DNA of 64,000 bases from CAG-103 sp905215475 (GTDB lineage Bacteria; Bacillota; Clostridia; Oscillospirales; Oscillospiraceae), in the NCBI GenBank assembly GCA_905215475.1, contig CAJMPW010000002.1, positions 62,001 through 126,000 of the forward strand, in the 5' to 3' direction. The notes under the pieces are model-generated. The model had not been told where the DNA came from and made no database searches. It saw nothing but the letters and a program-made list of their open reading frames with translations. Below are positions 42,948 to 50,558 of the stretch, in pieces. Each line of letters starts with the position of its first letter. Within the stretch, counting starts at the first letter, position 1. Both the position numbers and the translations under genes were made by a program.

Positions 42948-44384
42948 TCAGTACGCCACGCCCCAGTAGATCATGCACTTGGCGGGCTTGCCGCACACGG
43001 GGCAGACATCGTCGATATGCTCCTGCTCAAACGGGATGCAGCGGCTGGACATACCGGCCTTTTCCTTCATCTCGAGCTCGCAGGCGAGGTCGCCGCACCA
43101 CATGGTCTTGATGAAGCCGCCGTTTTTCTCCTGCAGCTCCTTGGCCTCGGCCAGCGAGTGCGCGGCGTAGGTGTGCTCGTCAAGGTTGCGCTTGGCCTTG
43201 TCGAACAGACCCTGCTGCACGTCCTCGAGCAGCGCGGGGATGCGCGCCTCGAGCTCATCGAGCGCGACGGTAATCTTCTCGCCGTTGTCGCGGCGGACGG
43301 CGACGCAGTGACCGGCCTCGATGTCCTTCGGACCGATCTCGACGCGCAGCGGCACGCCCTTCATCTCCCAGTTGGCGAACTTCCAGCCGGGGCTGTTGTC
43401 GCTGAAGTCGCCCTGCGCGCGCAGACCGGCGGCCTTCAGACGCGCGACGAGCTCCTCGGCCTTCTCGGTCACGCCGGGCTTGTGCGCCGCGATGGGCAGC
43501 ACGATGACCTGGATCGGCGCGATGTGCGGCGGCAGCACGAGACCGCTGTTGTCGCCGTGGGTCATGATCAGACCGCCAATGACGCGCGTGGACATACCCC
43601 ACGAGGTCTGGTGCGGATAGGCCTGCTGGTTGTTCTTGTCGGTGTAGGTGATGTCGAACGCGCGGGCAAAGCCGTCGCCGAAGTAGTGGCTCGTGCCGGA
43701 CTGCAGCGCCTTGCGGTCGTGCATCATGCACTCGATGGTGTAGGTGTTCACCGCACCGGCGAACTTCTCCTTATCGGTCTTGTTGCCGCGGATGACGGGC
43801 ATGGCCAGCTCCTGCTCACAGGTGTCGGCATAGATCTCGAGCATCTGCAGCGTCTCCTTGCGCGCCTCTTCCTCAGAGGTGTGCAGGGTGTGTCCCTCCT
43901 GCCAGAGGAACTCGCGGCCGCGCAAAAACGGGCGCGTGGTCTTTTCCCAGCGCATGACGCTGCACCACTGGTTATACAGGCACGGCAGGTCGCGCCAGCT
44001 GTGCACGATGTGGCTCCAGTGCTGGCAGAAGAGCGTCTCGGACGTCGGACGCACGCACAGGCGCTCCGGCAGCTCCTCGCTGCCGCCCATGGTGACCCAC
44101 GCGCACTCGGGCGCGAAGCCCTCGACGTGGTCCTTCTCCTTCTGCAGCAGGCTCTCGGGGATCAGCATCGGCATGGACACGTTCTGGTGACCGGTCGCCT
44201 TGAACTTCCCGTCGAGCACCTTCTGGATGTTCTCCCAGATGGCGTAGCCATACGGACGCAGGACGAACAGACCCTTGACGTCGGAATAATCCACAAGCTC
44301 CGCCTTGGTGCACACGTCGGTGAACCACTGGGCAAAATCCACTTCCATATCGGTGATCTGCTCGACCTTTTTTTCTTTGGCCAT
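42948..44384 (-). CDS. proS: Prolyl-tRNA synthetase, archaeal/eukaryote-like type
   Basis: 478 residues. Class II motifs: motif 1 region (FVLRPYGYAIWENIQ), motif 2 (RFLRGREFLWQEGHT) and motif 3 (GLIMTHGDNSGLVLPP). The C-terminal anticodon-binding domain and a zinc-binding tail with Cys pairs (CPVCGKPAKC) follow. It lacks the large editing insertion of bacterial-type ProRS. It charges tRNA-Pro. No T-box is seen in the short leader. A clear promoter lies at 44460-44488. Confidence 0.95.
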   Translation of the reverse strand: MAKEKKVEQITDMEVDFAQWFTDVCTKAELVDYSDVKGLFVLRPYGYAIWENIQKVLDGKFKATGHQNVSMPMLIPESLLQKEKDHVEGFAPECAWVTMGGSEELPERLCVRPTSETLFCQHWSHIVHSWRDLPCLYNQWCSVMRWEKTTRPFLRGREFLWQEGHTLHTSEEEARKETLQMLEIYADTCEQELAMPVIRGNKTDKEKFAGAVNTYTIECMMHDRKALQSGTSHYFGDGFARAFDITYTDKNNQQAYPHQTSWGMSTRVIGGLIMTHGDNSGLVLPPHIAPIQVIVLPIAAHKPGVTEKAEELVARLKAAGLRAQGDFSDNSPGWKFANWEMKGVPLRVEIGPKDIEAGHCVAVRRDNGEKITVALDELEARIPALLEDVQQGLFDKAKRNLDEHTYAAHSLAEAKELQEKNGGFIKTMWCGDLACELEMKEKAGMSSRCIPFEQEHIDDVCPVCGKPAKCMIYWGVAY

Positions 44385-44459
44385 AAGCGCAACTCTCCTC
44401 TGTATGACACGCGGGACACCCGCGCAGTCGTAATTTATAATGTATTGGGTAACTTTTAT

Positions 44460-44488
44460 ATTTTATGCAATCGCCCGCCGTTTGTCAA
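44460..44488 (-). promoter_or_regulatory. Promoter of proS
   Basis: On the minus strand: TTGACA (44483-44488), 17-base spacer, TAAAAT (44460-44465). It is about 75 bases before the start codon, close to consensus. Confidence 0.75.
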
Positions 44489-44501
44489 GCACGCACAGTG
44501 C

Positions 44502-44900
44502 TCAAAGCAGCTGCTCGGCGACAAAAATGCCGATGAGCACGGCGATCACACCGTAGAGCACGACGCTGGCGACAGAGTGCCGCTCCGGACGGCGGTCAAA
44601 CAGCTGTCCCGCGCACAAAAGCGCAAGAAGCCCCGCACCGGCCCAGTAGATCGGGTTGGCGGCGATGGCCATGACCGCCGCCTCGACGATCATGAGCGCG
44701 AACACCGCGATCTGCCAGGTGCGGATGCGCCGCGCGCGGCTGTTGCAGTAAATTTCACGCCAGATGTCGGCAAGCTCGCGGCGCTGGCGGCGGAAAAATG
44801 ACTCGCGCGGCTTTTTCGCCGCAGGCTCAGCCGCTGCGGTCTCAGGCGTTTGCGCCGCCGTCTCGGGCGCGGGCTCGGTGTAAGAATGCTCTTGCTGCAT
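44502..44900 (-). CDS. Small two-segment membrane protein, hypothetical
   Basis: 132 residues from ATG at 44900, with GGGAGG 7 bases upstream. A Thr/Ala/Glu/Pro-rich start (about 1-35), a basic amphipathic stretch (RRQRRELADIWREIYCNSRA), and then three hydrophobic segments (WQIAVFALMIVEAAVMAIAA, YWAGAGLLALLCAG, ASVVLYGVIAVLIGIFVAEQ). No family was recognised. It sits between proS and the HAAS gene, read opposite to the latter. Confidence 0.65.
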   Translation of the reverse strand: MQQEHSYTEPAPETAAQTPETAAAEPAAKKPRESFFRRQRRELADIWREIYCNSRARRIRTWQIAVFALMIVEAAVMAIAANPIYWAGAGLLALLCAGQLFDRRPERHSVASVVLYGVIAVLIGIFVAEQLL

Positions 44901-45010
44901 ACGCGATCCTCCCTGCCGGTCAGGTGACAAACCGGCTCTTTTTTCACAGGATACCCCGCCGCAGACTGCCTGTCAAGAGCCGGTGCGCGGTCGAAAAGTG
45001 CATTTCGGGC

Positions 45011-45039
45011 TTGACCGCGCTCGATTCGTGCAATATAAT
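45011..45039 (+). promoter_or_regulatory. Promoter of the HAAS-domain operon
   Basis: TTGACC (45011-45016), 17-base spacer, TATAAT (45034-45039). The start codon candidate lies 55 bases downstream. Confidence 0.75.
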
Positions 45040-45094
45040 ATGTAAATTAGAATGCCATACAATGTGCAATCGAACCCCTTGGAGGTGACCATCT

Positions 45095-46063
45095 ATCAAC
45101 AGACAGAGTTACATGGCGGAGATCAGCAGCCTGCTCGGCCTGATCACCGACGACCAGACACGTCAGGCGCTCATCGCGCAGATGGAGAATATGTTTGACA
45201 ACGCGCCCGATGAGGAGCGCCTCATTCAGGAGATCGGCAACCCGACCAAAGTCGCCGTTGCCCTCATCCGGTATGCTGACAGCGGCAAGATCACGCCGGC
45301 CGCAGCCCCCGTGGTCGCGCCCGCGCAGGTGGAGCCCAAGCGTGCGCCCCAGCCGCGTCCGCGCGCCGAGCAGTACCGCCCGATGACCGCGGCCGCGGCG
45401 CAAAAGCCCGCGTCGTCGTTCACGTTCCCGGAGCTGCCGGAGGATCCCGACGAGCCCGAAACGGACGAAGCGCCCGTGCTCGACGGTCAGTTCTCGTTCG
45501 ACGAGCAGCCGGCGGACGATGACGGCTGCTTTGACCAGCAGCCCGCTGACGACGACGGCTACTATGACGAGCAGCCTGCCGAGGACGATGGCTACTATGA
45601 CGAGCAGCCAGCGGACGACGACGGCTACTTTGAAGAGCAGCCTGCCGAGGACGACGGCTACTATGACGAGCAGCCCGCTGAGGAATACGACGAATACGAC
45701 GAATACTACGACGACTACGAGCCGGAATACAAGACGAACGTCTTTCTGGCGATCCTGTACACGCTCGGCGCGATCATCGTCGGCGTGCCGGTGCTTGCCG
45801 TGCTGCTGGTGCTGGATCTGGCCGTGCTGGCCATCGGCGCCGCGTGCGGCGCAGCCGGTGTGAGCCTGATCATGACCGCGTTCATCGGTCTGCCCATGGT
45901 GGCGGATATGCTCATCCTGCTCGGCGGCGGTGCCGCTGTGCTTGCCATCGCGCTCGTGGTGGTGTGGCTGGCCGTCTGGCTGTTCATCCGCATGGTCATC
46001 GGCTGGATCAAGCTGCTGGTGCGGCTGGGTCAGCGCTGGTGCAGAAAGGAGATCGCCGCATGA
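45095..46063 (+). CDS. HAAS-domain membrane protein with acidic 11-residue repeats
   Basis: About 322 residues if started at ATC 45095, or 316 from ATG 45113. GGAGG (45081-45085) is 9 bases before ATC but 27 before ATG, and the extra NRQSYM fits the start of HAAS/DUF1700 proteins. The N-terminal helical HAAS domain (about 1-65) precedes a Pro-rich link. Six degenerate copies of DEQPADDDGYY (45500-45685) follow, then a Tyr/Asp-rich stretch and three to four membrane segments (about 210-300). Relatives are sensory or shape-related membrane proteins, but the function here is unknown. Confidence 0.75.
   Translation: MNRQSYMAEISSLLGLITDDQTRQALIAQMENMFDNAPDEERLIQEIGNPTKVAVALIRYADSGKITPAAAPVVAPAQVEPKRAPQPRPRAEQYRPMTAAAAQKPASSFTFPELPEDPDEPETDEAPVLDGQFSFDEQPADDDGCFDQQPADDDGYYDEQPAEDDGYYDEQPADDDGYFEEQPAEDDGYYDEQPAEEYDEYDEYYDDYEPEYKTNVFLAILYTLGAIIVGVPVLAVLLVLDLAVLAIGAACGAAGVSLIMTAFIGLPMVADMLILLGGGAAVLAIALVVVWLAVWLFIRMVIGWIKLLVRLGQRWCRKEIAA
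45500..45685 (+). repeat. 33-bp coding tandem repeat (six units)
   Basis: Six degenerate copies of an 11-residue unit, DEQPA[DE]DDGYY, in the HAAS protein. Each begins with gacgagcagcc or a close variant. The copy number may vary between strains. Confidence 0.9.
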
Positions 46064-46263
46064 AAAAAGCATGGAAAACCATTCTCATCATCGCGCTGTG
46101 CATCCTGATCGTCGGTGAGATCGTGCTCGGCGTCGGCCTTGTGACCGGCGGCAGCCCCGACCGCATCTGGGACGCGGCATATGAGCACTACGACATCGGT
46201 GCGATCTTCACGTTCATCAAGTCCTCGGGCATTGCGGACCTGCTGGAGAGCATGGGCCTGTAA
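46060..46263 (+). CDS. Small membrane-anchored protein, hypothetical
   Basis: 67 residues from ATG at 46060, overlapping the HAAS gene stop by 4 bases (ATGA), with AAAGGAG upstream. One N-terminal membrane segment (TILIIALCILIVGEIVLGVGLV) then a short tail (DRIWDAAYEHYDIGAIFTF, IADLLESMGL). It is probably a partner of the HAAS membrane protein, judged only by coupled translation. No family was recognised. Confidence 0.75.
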   Translation: MKKAWKTILIIALCILIVGEIVLGVGLVTGGSPDRIWDAAYEHYDIGAIFTFIKSSGIADLLESMGL

Positions 46264-46332
46264 ACAAAGCGAAACAGGAGGCGGCGAGCTGCGCTCGCCG
46301 CCTCATTTTGATCTGTTTGGTCTGTAAAAAGC

Positions 46333-46460
46333 CTCGCAGAGTTTGCGCCCGCAGGCGCAAAGAAATTCCAATCATTTTCTCCGGCGACATGTGCGGCGGA
46401 AAAAATACCGCTCGGCTCGCAAACGTGCGCGCTCGGCGCGTGCGCTGCAGCGAGCCGCAG
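46333..46460 (+). repeat. Dispersed structured repeat, copy B
   Basis: About 128 bases matching 28655-28800, including the TTTGCGCC / GGCGCAAA hairpin and TTTTCTCCGGCGACATGTGC. It lacks about 17 bases of a GC-rich arm found in copy A. It lies between the 67-residue gene and the DUF606 gene. Following it, CTCTTCCAACGAGAG and related short repeats extend to 46500. Confidence 0.8.
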
Positions 46461-46512
46461 CTCTTCCAACGAGAGCCCAACGCAGTGGGTCTCGTTGGCC
46501 CGTCTCGCCGCC

Positions 46513-47007
46513 TCACTTCATTTTGAACAGCAGCATCCCGCCCGTCATGAGCGCGAGCCCCGCCCACTTGCCCCAGCCGAAGGCGAGCTTTTCCGTGCCC
46601 ATGATGCCGAAGGCGTCGATGGCCGCGGCCGCAGAAAGCTGCGCGATGAGGATCACCGCCACGGCAAGCGTCGGACCGAGCTTGCCCATGCCGAGCATGA
46701 CCGTGACCGTGATGGCCAGCGCCAGCACACCGCCGAACCAGCAGTATTTCGGCGCGGCGCTCAGCGCGGCAAAGCTGCCCGTGCGCCAAAACAGCAGTAC
46801 GAGCAGCGACAGCACCGCCGCCGTGCACTGCACGAAGGCGTTGGTCTCGAGCGTGCCGATGTGTTCTCCAAGGCGCGTGTTCATCACGCCCTGAACGCTC
46901 ATTGCCGCCCCGGCGAGGATGCACGCGAGAAATCCACCCAAAAACCATCGCTTCCCTTCAAAGAAATCCTTGCACTGCCGTTCGGAATATGTTACACTGT
47001 GTTGCAT
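46513..47007 (-). CDS. DUF606 family (DMT-like) membrane transporter
   Basis: 164 residues if started at ATG 47007, for which no clear ribosome site is seen. A TTG at 46941 would give the usual short family N-terminus, and the promoter of the facing gene (46970-46998) overlaps the longer frame, so the shorter form is a real option. Five membrane segments. Family features include GFLACILAGAAMSVQGVMNTRLGEHIG and LGPTLAVAVILIAQLSAAAAID. DUF606 proteins resemble half of an EamA-type transporter. The substrate is unknown. Confidence 0.8.
   Translation of the reverse strand: MQHSVTYSERQCKDFFEGKRWFLGGFLACILAGAAMSVQGVMNTRLGEHIGTLETNAFVQCTAAVLSLLVLLFWRTGSFAALSAAPKYCWFGGVLALAITVTVMLGMGKLGPTLAVAVILIAQLSAAAAIDAFGIMGTEKLAFGWGKWAGLALMTGGMLLFKMK
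46970..46998 (+). promoter_or_regulatory. Promoter of the ACT-domain gene
   Basis: TTGCAC (46970-46975), 17-base spacer, TACACT (46993-46998), 55 bases before the ATG. Confidence 0.55.
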
Positions 47008-47053
47008 AGGCAAACATTTGCCCACAGAGCGCGCACATAAGGAGGCTTCCAGT

Positions 47054-47500
47054 ATGGCAGCAGGCAACAAATCGAAATACTACCTCGTGGAGGCAAGCGT
47101 CCTGCCCGAGATCTTCGCCAAGGTGATCGAGGCCAAGGAGCTGCTCGAGACCGGTCAGGTGCGCACGGTGGCGGACGCCGTGGCGCGCGTGGACATCAGC
47201 CGTAGCGCATTTTATAAATACAAGGATTTCGTGTCCCCGTTTCAGGATATGTCGCGCGGTCATCTTGTGACGTTCAACCTCGAGCTGCTCGACCGGCAGG
47301 GTGTGCTGTCGTCCGTCCTTGCTATTTTTGCCGATAACGGCGCAAATATACTCACCATCAACCAGAGCATCCCGACCAGCGGCGTCGCCCCCGTGACGAT
47401 CACGGCGGCGACCGAGAATATGCAGACGACGATGGAGCTGTTCATGGCGGCGCTCAAGTCCGCCGAGGGCGTCATCCGCGTGCACATCATGGCCGGCTGA
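47054..47500 (+). CDS. UPF0735 ACT-domain protein (PheB-like)
   Basis: 148 residues from ATG at 47054, with AAGGAGG 8 bases upstream. N-terminal helix-turn-helix-like region (about 10-70; TVADAVARVDISRSAFYKYK) then a C-terminal ACT domain (about 75-145; VTFNLELLDRQGVLSSVLAIF). ACT domains usually bind amino acids, and the family includes B. subtilis PheB. A regulatory role in amino acid metabolism is inferred. Monocistronic, with a terminator shared with the purN-like gene. Confidence 0.88.
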   Translation: MAAGNKSKYYLVEASVLPEIFAKVIEAKELLETGQVRTVADAVARVDISRSAFYKYKDFVSPFQDMSRGHLVTFNLELLDRQGVLSSVLAIFADNGANILTINQSIPTSGVAPVTITAATENMQTTMELFMAALKSAEGVIRVHIMAG

Positions 47501-47510
47501 ATACCGATGC

Positions 47511-47547
47511 AAAAAGCAGCTCCGAACAACGGTTCGGAGCTGCTTTT
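47511..47547. terminator. Terminator between the ACT gene and the purN-like gene
   Basis: AAAGCAGCTCCGAAC / GTTCGGAGCTGCTTT stem with a short loop, flanked by A- and T-tracts. It serves both converging genes. Confidence 0.9.
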
Positions 47548-47557
47548 TCTGTTTTGT

Positions 47558-48178
47558 TCACTCCAGGATCTGTGCGCGGCCGCCGTGCAGCCGGATCTTT
47601 CCGGCGCAAAAGCGCTTGACCGCCTCGGGCAGGAGCTTCCACTCGGCATCCGTGAGCACGCGGCGCTTGAGCGTCGTGAGATCGTCGTCGGCGAGCACGG
47701 GCACGGCCTTTTGCAGCAGCACCGGACCGATGCCGCCGTTTTCATCCGCGAGGTACGCCGTTGCCCCCGTGACCTTCAGACCGCGGGCGAGCACCGCCTC
47801 GTGCACCGCGTTGCCGCGCAGCGTCTCGAACGCCGGGACGAGCGACGGCTGCACCGCGATGATCTTGTTGCGAAAGCTCTTTGCCGTCTCGCAGCCGATG
47901 CCGGGGTAAAAGCCCGCATTGATCACAAGCTCGATGTCCATATCCTTGAGCTTGTTGCGGATGGCCATGTCATACGATGAGTCGTTCGGAAACACGCTCG
48001 GCTCGACGACGACAGTCTCGATGCCGGCGTTGCGTGCGCGCTTGAGCGCGTAGGCGCCTGCATCGGACGAGATGACGGCGACGAGCTGCAGCTCCGGGAT
48101 CTCGCCGAAGAACACGGAATCGAGCAGGCTCTGCAATTTCGTTCCCTTGCCGGAAACCAGAACAGCACTGCGGATCAT
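47558..48178 (-). CDS. PurN-like formyltransferase-fold protein lacking catalytic residues
   Basis: 206 residues from ATG at 48178. The overall sequence matches phosphoribosylglycinamide formyltransferase (SGKGTKLQSLL, then AVQPSLVPAFETLRG and GPVLLQKAV). In working PurN the catalytic Asn-x-His sits in NIHPSLLP and the Asp in DELDGGP or DEGMDTGP. Here these read AVQPSLVP and DENGGIGP, so Asn, His and Asp are replaced by Ala, Gln and Gly. It may be inactive or act on another substrate. It follows the GT4-CsaB gene by 7 bases, not a purine operon. Confidence 0.75.
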   Translation of the reverse strand: MIRSAVLVSGKGTKLQSLLDSVFFGEIPELQLVAVISSDAGAYALKRARNAGIETVVVEPSVFPNDSSYDMAIRNKLKDMDIELVINAGFYPGIGCETAKSFRNKIIAVQPSLVPAFETLRGNAVHEAVLARGLKVTGATAYLADENGGIGPVLLQKAVPVLADDDLTTLKRRVLTDAEWKLLPEAVKRFCAGKIRLHGGRAQILE

Positions 48179-48185
48179 AAGCAGT

Positions 48186-50411
48186 TTACTCCTTCCCCAG
48201 CAGCCGGGCGGCTGTGGCGCGGTTATTATCCTCCTGCTGATTGAGCAGTTCGGTGCGGCGGCGCATCTCCTCGCCTCTGCCGGCGAGGGCAACGGCCGAG
48301 TCGATCATGTCCGACAGGTCCTTTTCGTTGAGTGCCGCAAGCTGGATGTAGTTATTTTGCTCCACATAATCGAGAAACGCCGTGACCTTCGGGTCATAGG
48401 CGACGCCGATGAGCGGCACGCCCTGTCCGGCGGCAAAGATGAGCCCGTGCAGACGCATGGACACGACCGTGGTCATGCGCGAGAGCACGCCGATCACCTC
48501 GCCCGAGGACATCTGCTCGTCGATCATATGAAACGGGATGCTCAGATGCTCCGTGACCATTTGGCTGGCCTCGCCGTCGGCACGGAAATTGATGCTCAGA
48601 AACACCGGCGTCAGACCGTATTTCAGATAGGCGTACACGGCGCCGGCGGCAAACACGGTGGCCTTTTCCTCCATGCCGGGCCACTTGCGCAGCACGAAGC
48701 CGATATATTTGCCGTCGAGCTCCATATCATGCGCGCGCAGGATGCTGTCGATGCGGCTGCGGCTGGCGGGCGGCAGCGTGAGCGCGGGGTCGGACGCGAG
48801 GATGACCTCCGGGTCCGTGACGCCAAAGTCCTTGAGCGTCTCCCGGCTGTCCGGCTCGCGCAGCGTGATTTTATCGACACAGGTGTTGATGATATGCGCG
48901 GCGAGCTTCTGGTCACGGTCATAGATGATCGGACCGATGCCGCAGCCGTACATCTGCACCTTGCAGCCGCAGCCATGCGCCATGCGGATCGTGCCGAGGT
49001 AGTACCACAGGCTCAGGCGGCTCGTGACGTCCTGCATGAGGCTGCCGCCGCCGCTGATGAACAGTTGGCTGCGGCGCAGAACGCGCCGGATGGCGTGCAC
49101 GCCGAACCGGTGGCAGGCGTTGACGCCGAACGTGCGCTGGGTATCCTTCGGGCGGCGGGAGAGCACGGTCAGGGGCATATGCGGATCGATGCGGCGCATC
49201 TCGCCGATGATGGCCTGCAAAATGGCATCGTCGCCGGTGTTGCCGAAGCCGTAAGCGCCGCAGATGAGCACACCGTCGCGCACGCCGTCGCGGAGGTTTC
49301 GCTCCATGCGGAAGATGCTGTTGTAGATCTCCAGCTGGCGCAGACCGGTGTCCTCCTCGGAGAAGTCGGCTTTGCCGCGCTGATAGAGCGCCTCGCCCAG
49401 CGTATGGCGGTAGTCCGCGTCGAGCGCGCAGCGCGCGAGATAGGCCGCAAACAGCCGCACGTCGCCCGGCTCAAAGAGCAGACCGGTCACGCCGTGCTCG
49501 ATGATGACCGGCACGCCGCCGACATTTGAGGCCACGGTCGCCAGATGCGCCCGCGCACCCTCCGTCAGCGCGTAGGGGAAGGTCTCCGACAGAGACGAGA
49601 GGGCGTTGATGTCGAGCGCACCGTAGAAGCTGTCCAGATCGTCGACCCAGCCGAGGAAGAAAACGCTGTCGGCAATGCCGAGCTCTGCCGCGAGCGCCCC
49701 GAGCTTTTTGCGCTCCATGCCCTCGCCGGCGATGGCAAGGCGCAGCTGCGGGCAGGCCTTTTGCGCCAGCGCCACGGCGCGGATGAGCGTTGCGATGTCC
49801 TTGACGGGGTCGAGGCGGGCGGCGATGCCCACGATGATGTCGTCCTCCCCGACGGTATAGCCGAACTGCGCGAAATACGCCGCGCGGTCGGTCTTGGGCA
49901 CGACGTGCGAAAAGTCGAGCCCGTTGTAGATGGAAAAGAGCCGGTTCGGCTCGAAATCGCGGTCGATCAGCCGCTGGCGGATGGGATCGGACACGCACAC
50001 GCGATAGTCCAGCCGGTGCAGCGCCCAGGTGTTGAGCGTGCCGTAGACGGCGCGGGCAAACGGCCGGCCGAGATAGTCCAGCCGGTAGTCGCTGTGCACG
50101 GTACTGATGACCGGCACGTGCAGGCTCCGGCGCAGCAGCGCCCCCGTGACGTTGGCGAGCGCGCCGTGACAGTGCACAAGGTCATACTCCCCGTCGCGGA
50201 CCAGCTTTTTGACCGCGCGGAGATTGGAAAAGAAGTTCCCGCCGAGCACCATCGTCGGAATACCGAGCGCGGCCGCACCGTCGGCAAAATCACCGCCGCG
50301 AAAGCACACGAGCTGCACGTCGATGATCTGATTCAGATATTTCAGCAGAGAGTAGACGTGCGTCTTGGCGCCGCCGGTATCACCGCCGCTGATGAGGTGG
50401 ATTACTTTCAC
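48186..50411 (-). CDS. csaB: Fusion of GT4 glycosyltransferase and CsaB-type pyruvyl transferase
   Basis: 741 residues from GTG at 50411, with TTTGGAGG 6 bases upstream. Residues about 1-370 form a GT-B glycosyltransferase 4 (HLISGGDTGGAKTHVYSLL, GIAARLDPVKDIATLI, SLSETFPYALTEGA). Residues about 385-741 form a polysaccharide pyruvyl transferase (GAYGFGNTGDDAILQAII, ISGGGSLMQDVTS, RLHGLIFAAGQGVPLIGV). CsaB adds ketal pyruvate to cell-wall glycans to anchor SLH-domain proteins. A fused glycosyltransferase suggests consecutive steps in one glycan. Fusion has been seen in other Firmicutes, but the substrate here is unknown. Confidence 0.88.
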   Translation of the reverse strand: MKVIHLISGGDTGGAKTHVYSLLKYLNQIIDVQLVCFRGGDFADGAAALGIPTMVLGGNFFSNLRAVKKLVRDGEYDLVHCHGALANVTGALLRRSLHVPVISTVHSDYRLDYLGRPFARAVYGTLNTWALHRLDYRVCVSDPIRQRLIDRDFEPNRLFSIYNGLDFSHVVPKTDRAAYFAQFGYTVGEDDIIVGIAARLDPVKDIATLIRAVALAQKACPQLRLAIAGEGMERKKLGALAAELGIADSVFFLGWVDDLDSFYGALDINALSSLSETFPYALTEGARAHLATVASNVGGVPVIIEHGVTGLLFEPGDVRLFAAYLARCALDADYRHTLGEALYQRGKADFSEEDTGLRQLEIYNSIFRMERNLRDGVRDGVLICGAYGFGNTGDDAILQAIIGEMRRIDPHMPLTVLSRRPKDTQRTFGVNACHRFGVHAIRRVLRRSQLFISGGGSLMQDVTSRLSLWYYLGTIRMAHGCGCKVQMYGCGIGPIIYDRDQKLAAHIINTCVDKITLREPDSRETLKDFGVTDPEVILASDPALTLPPASRSRIDSILRAHDMELDGKYIGFVLRKWPGMEEKATVFAAGAVYAYLKYGLTPVFLSINFRADGEASQMVTEHLSIPFHMIDEQMSSGEVIGVLSRMTTVVSMRLHGLIFAAGQGVPLIGVAYDPKVTAFLDYVEQNNYIQLAALNEKDLSDMIDSAVALAGRGEEMRRRTELLNQQEDNNRATAARLLGKE

Positions 50412-50428
50412 TTTGCCCTCCAAAGCAC

Positions 50429-50457
50429 TTGTGCGCACCGCAAAAACACGGTATAAT
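50429..50457 (+). promoter_or_regulatory. Promoter candidate of the phosphatase-GNAT gene
   Basis: TTGTGC (50429-50434), 17-base spacer, TATAAT (50452-50457). A second candidate, TTACAT-17-TATACT at 50493-50521, is closer to the start. Confidence 0.5.
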
Positions 50458-50513
50458 GCGTGCGTACAGGCATTGACACATTCCCGCACAGATTACATAT
50501 GCGGATTCAAATT

Positions 50514-50542
50514 ATTATACTGTATGATTCCACTATGGTCAA
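50514..50542 (-). promoter_or_regulatory. Promoter of the GT4-CsaB gene
   Basis: On the minus strand: TTGACC (50537-50542), 17-base spacer, TATAAT (50514-50519). It overlaps the facing promoters, so the divergent genes may interfere with each other. Confidence 0.65.
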
Positions 50543-50558
50543 GTTTTGGAGGCGCGCA

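Noticed and set aside
44385..44500. T-box leader before proS
   Set aside because: The leader is only about 75 bases and shows no specifier loop or antiterminator, so it is too short.
42942..44801. A long plus-strand frame opposite proS
   Set aside because: Antisense to prolyl-tRNA synthetase, with no motif or ribosome site of its own.
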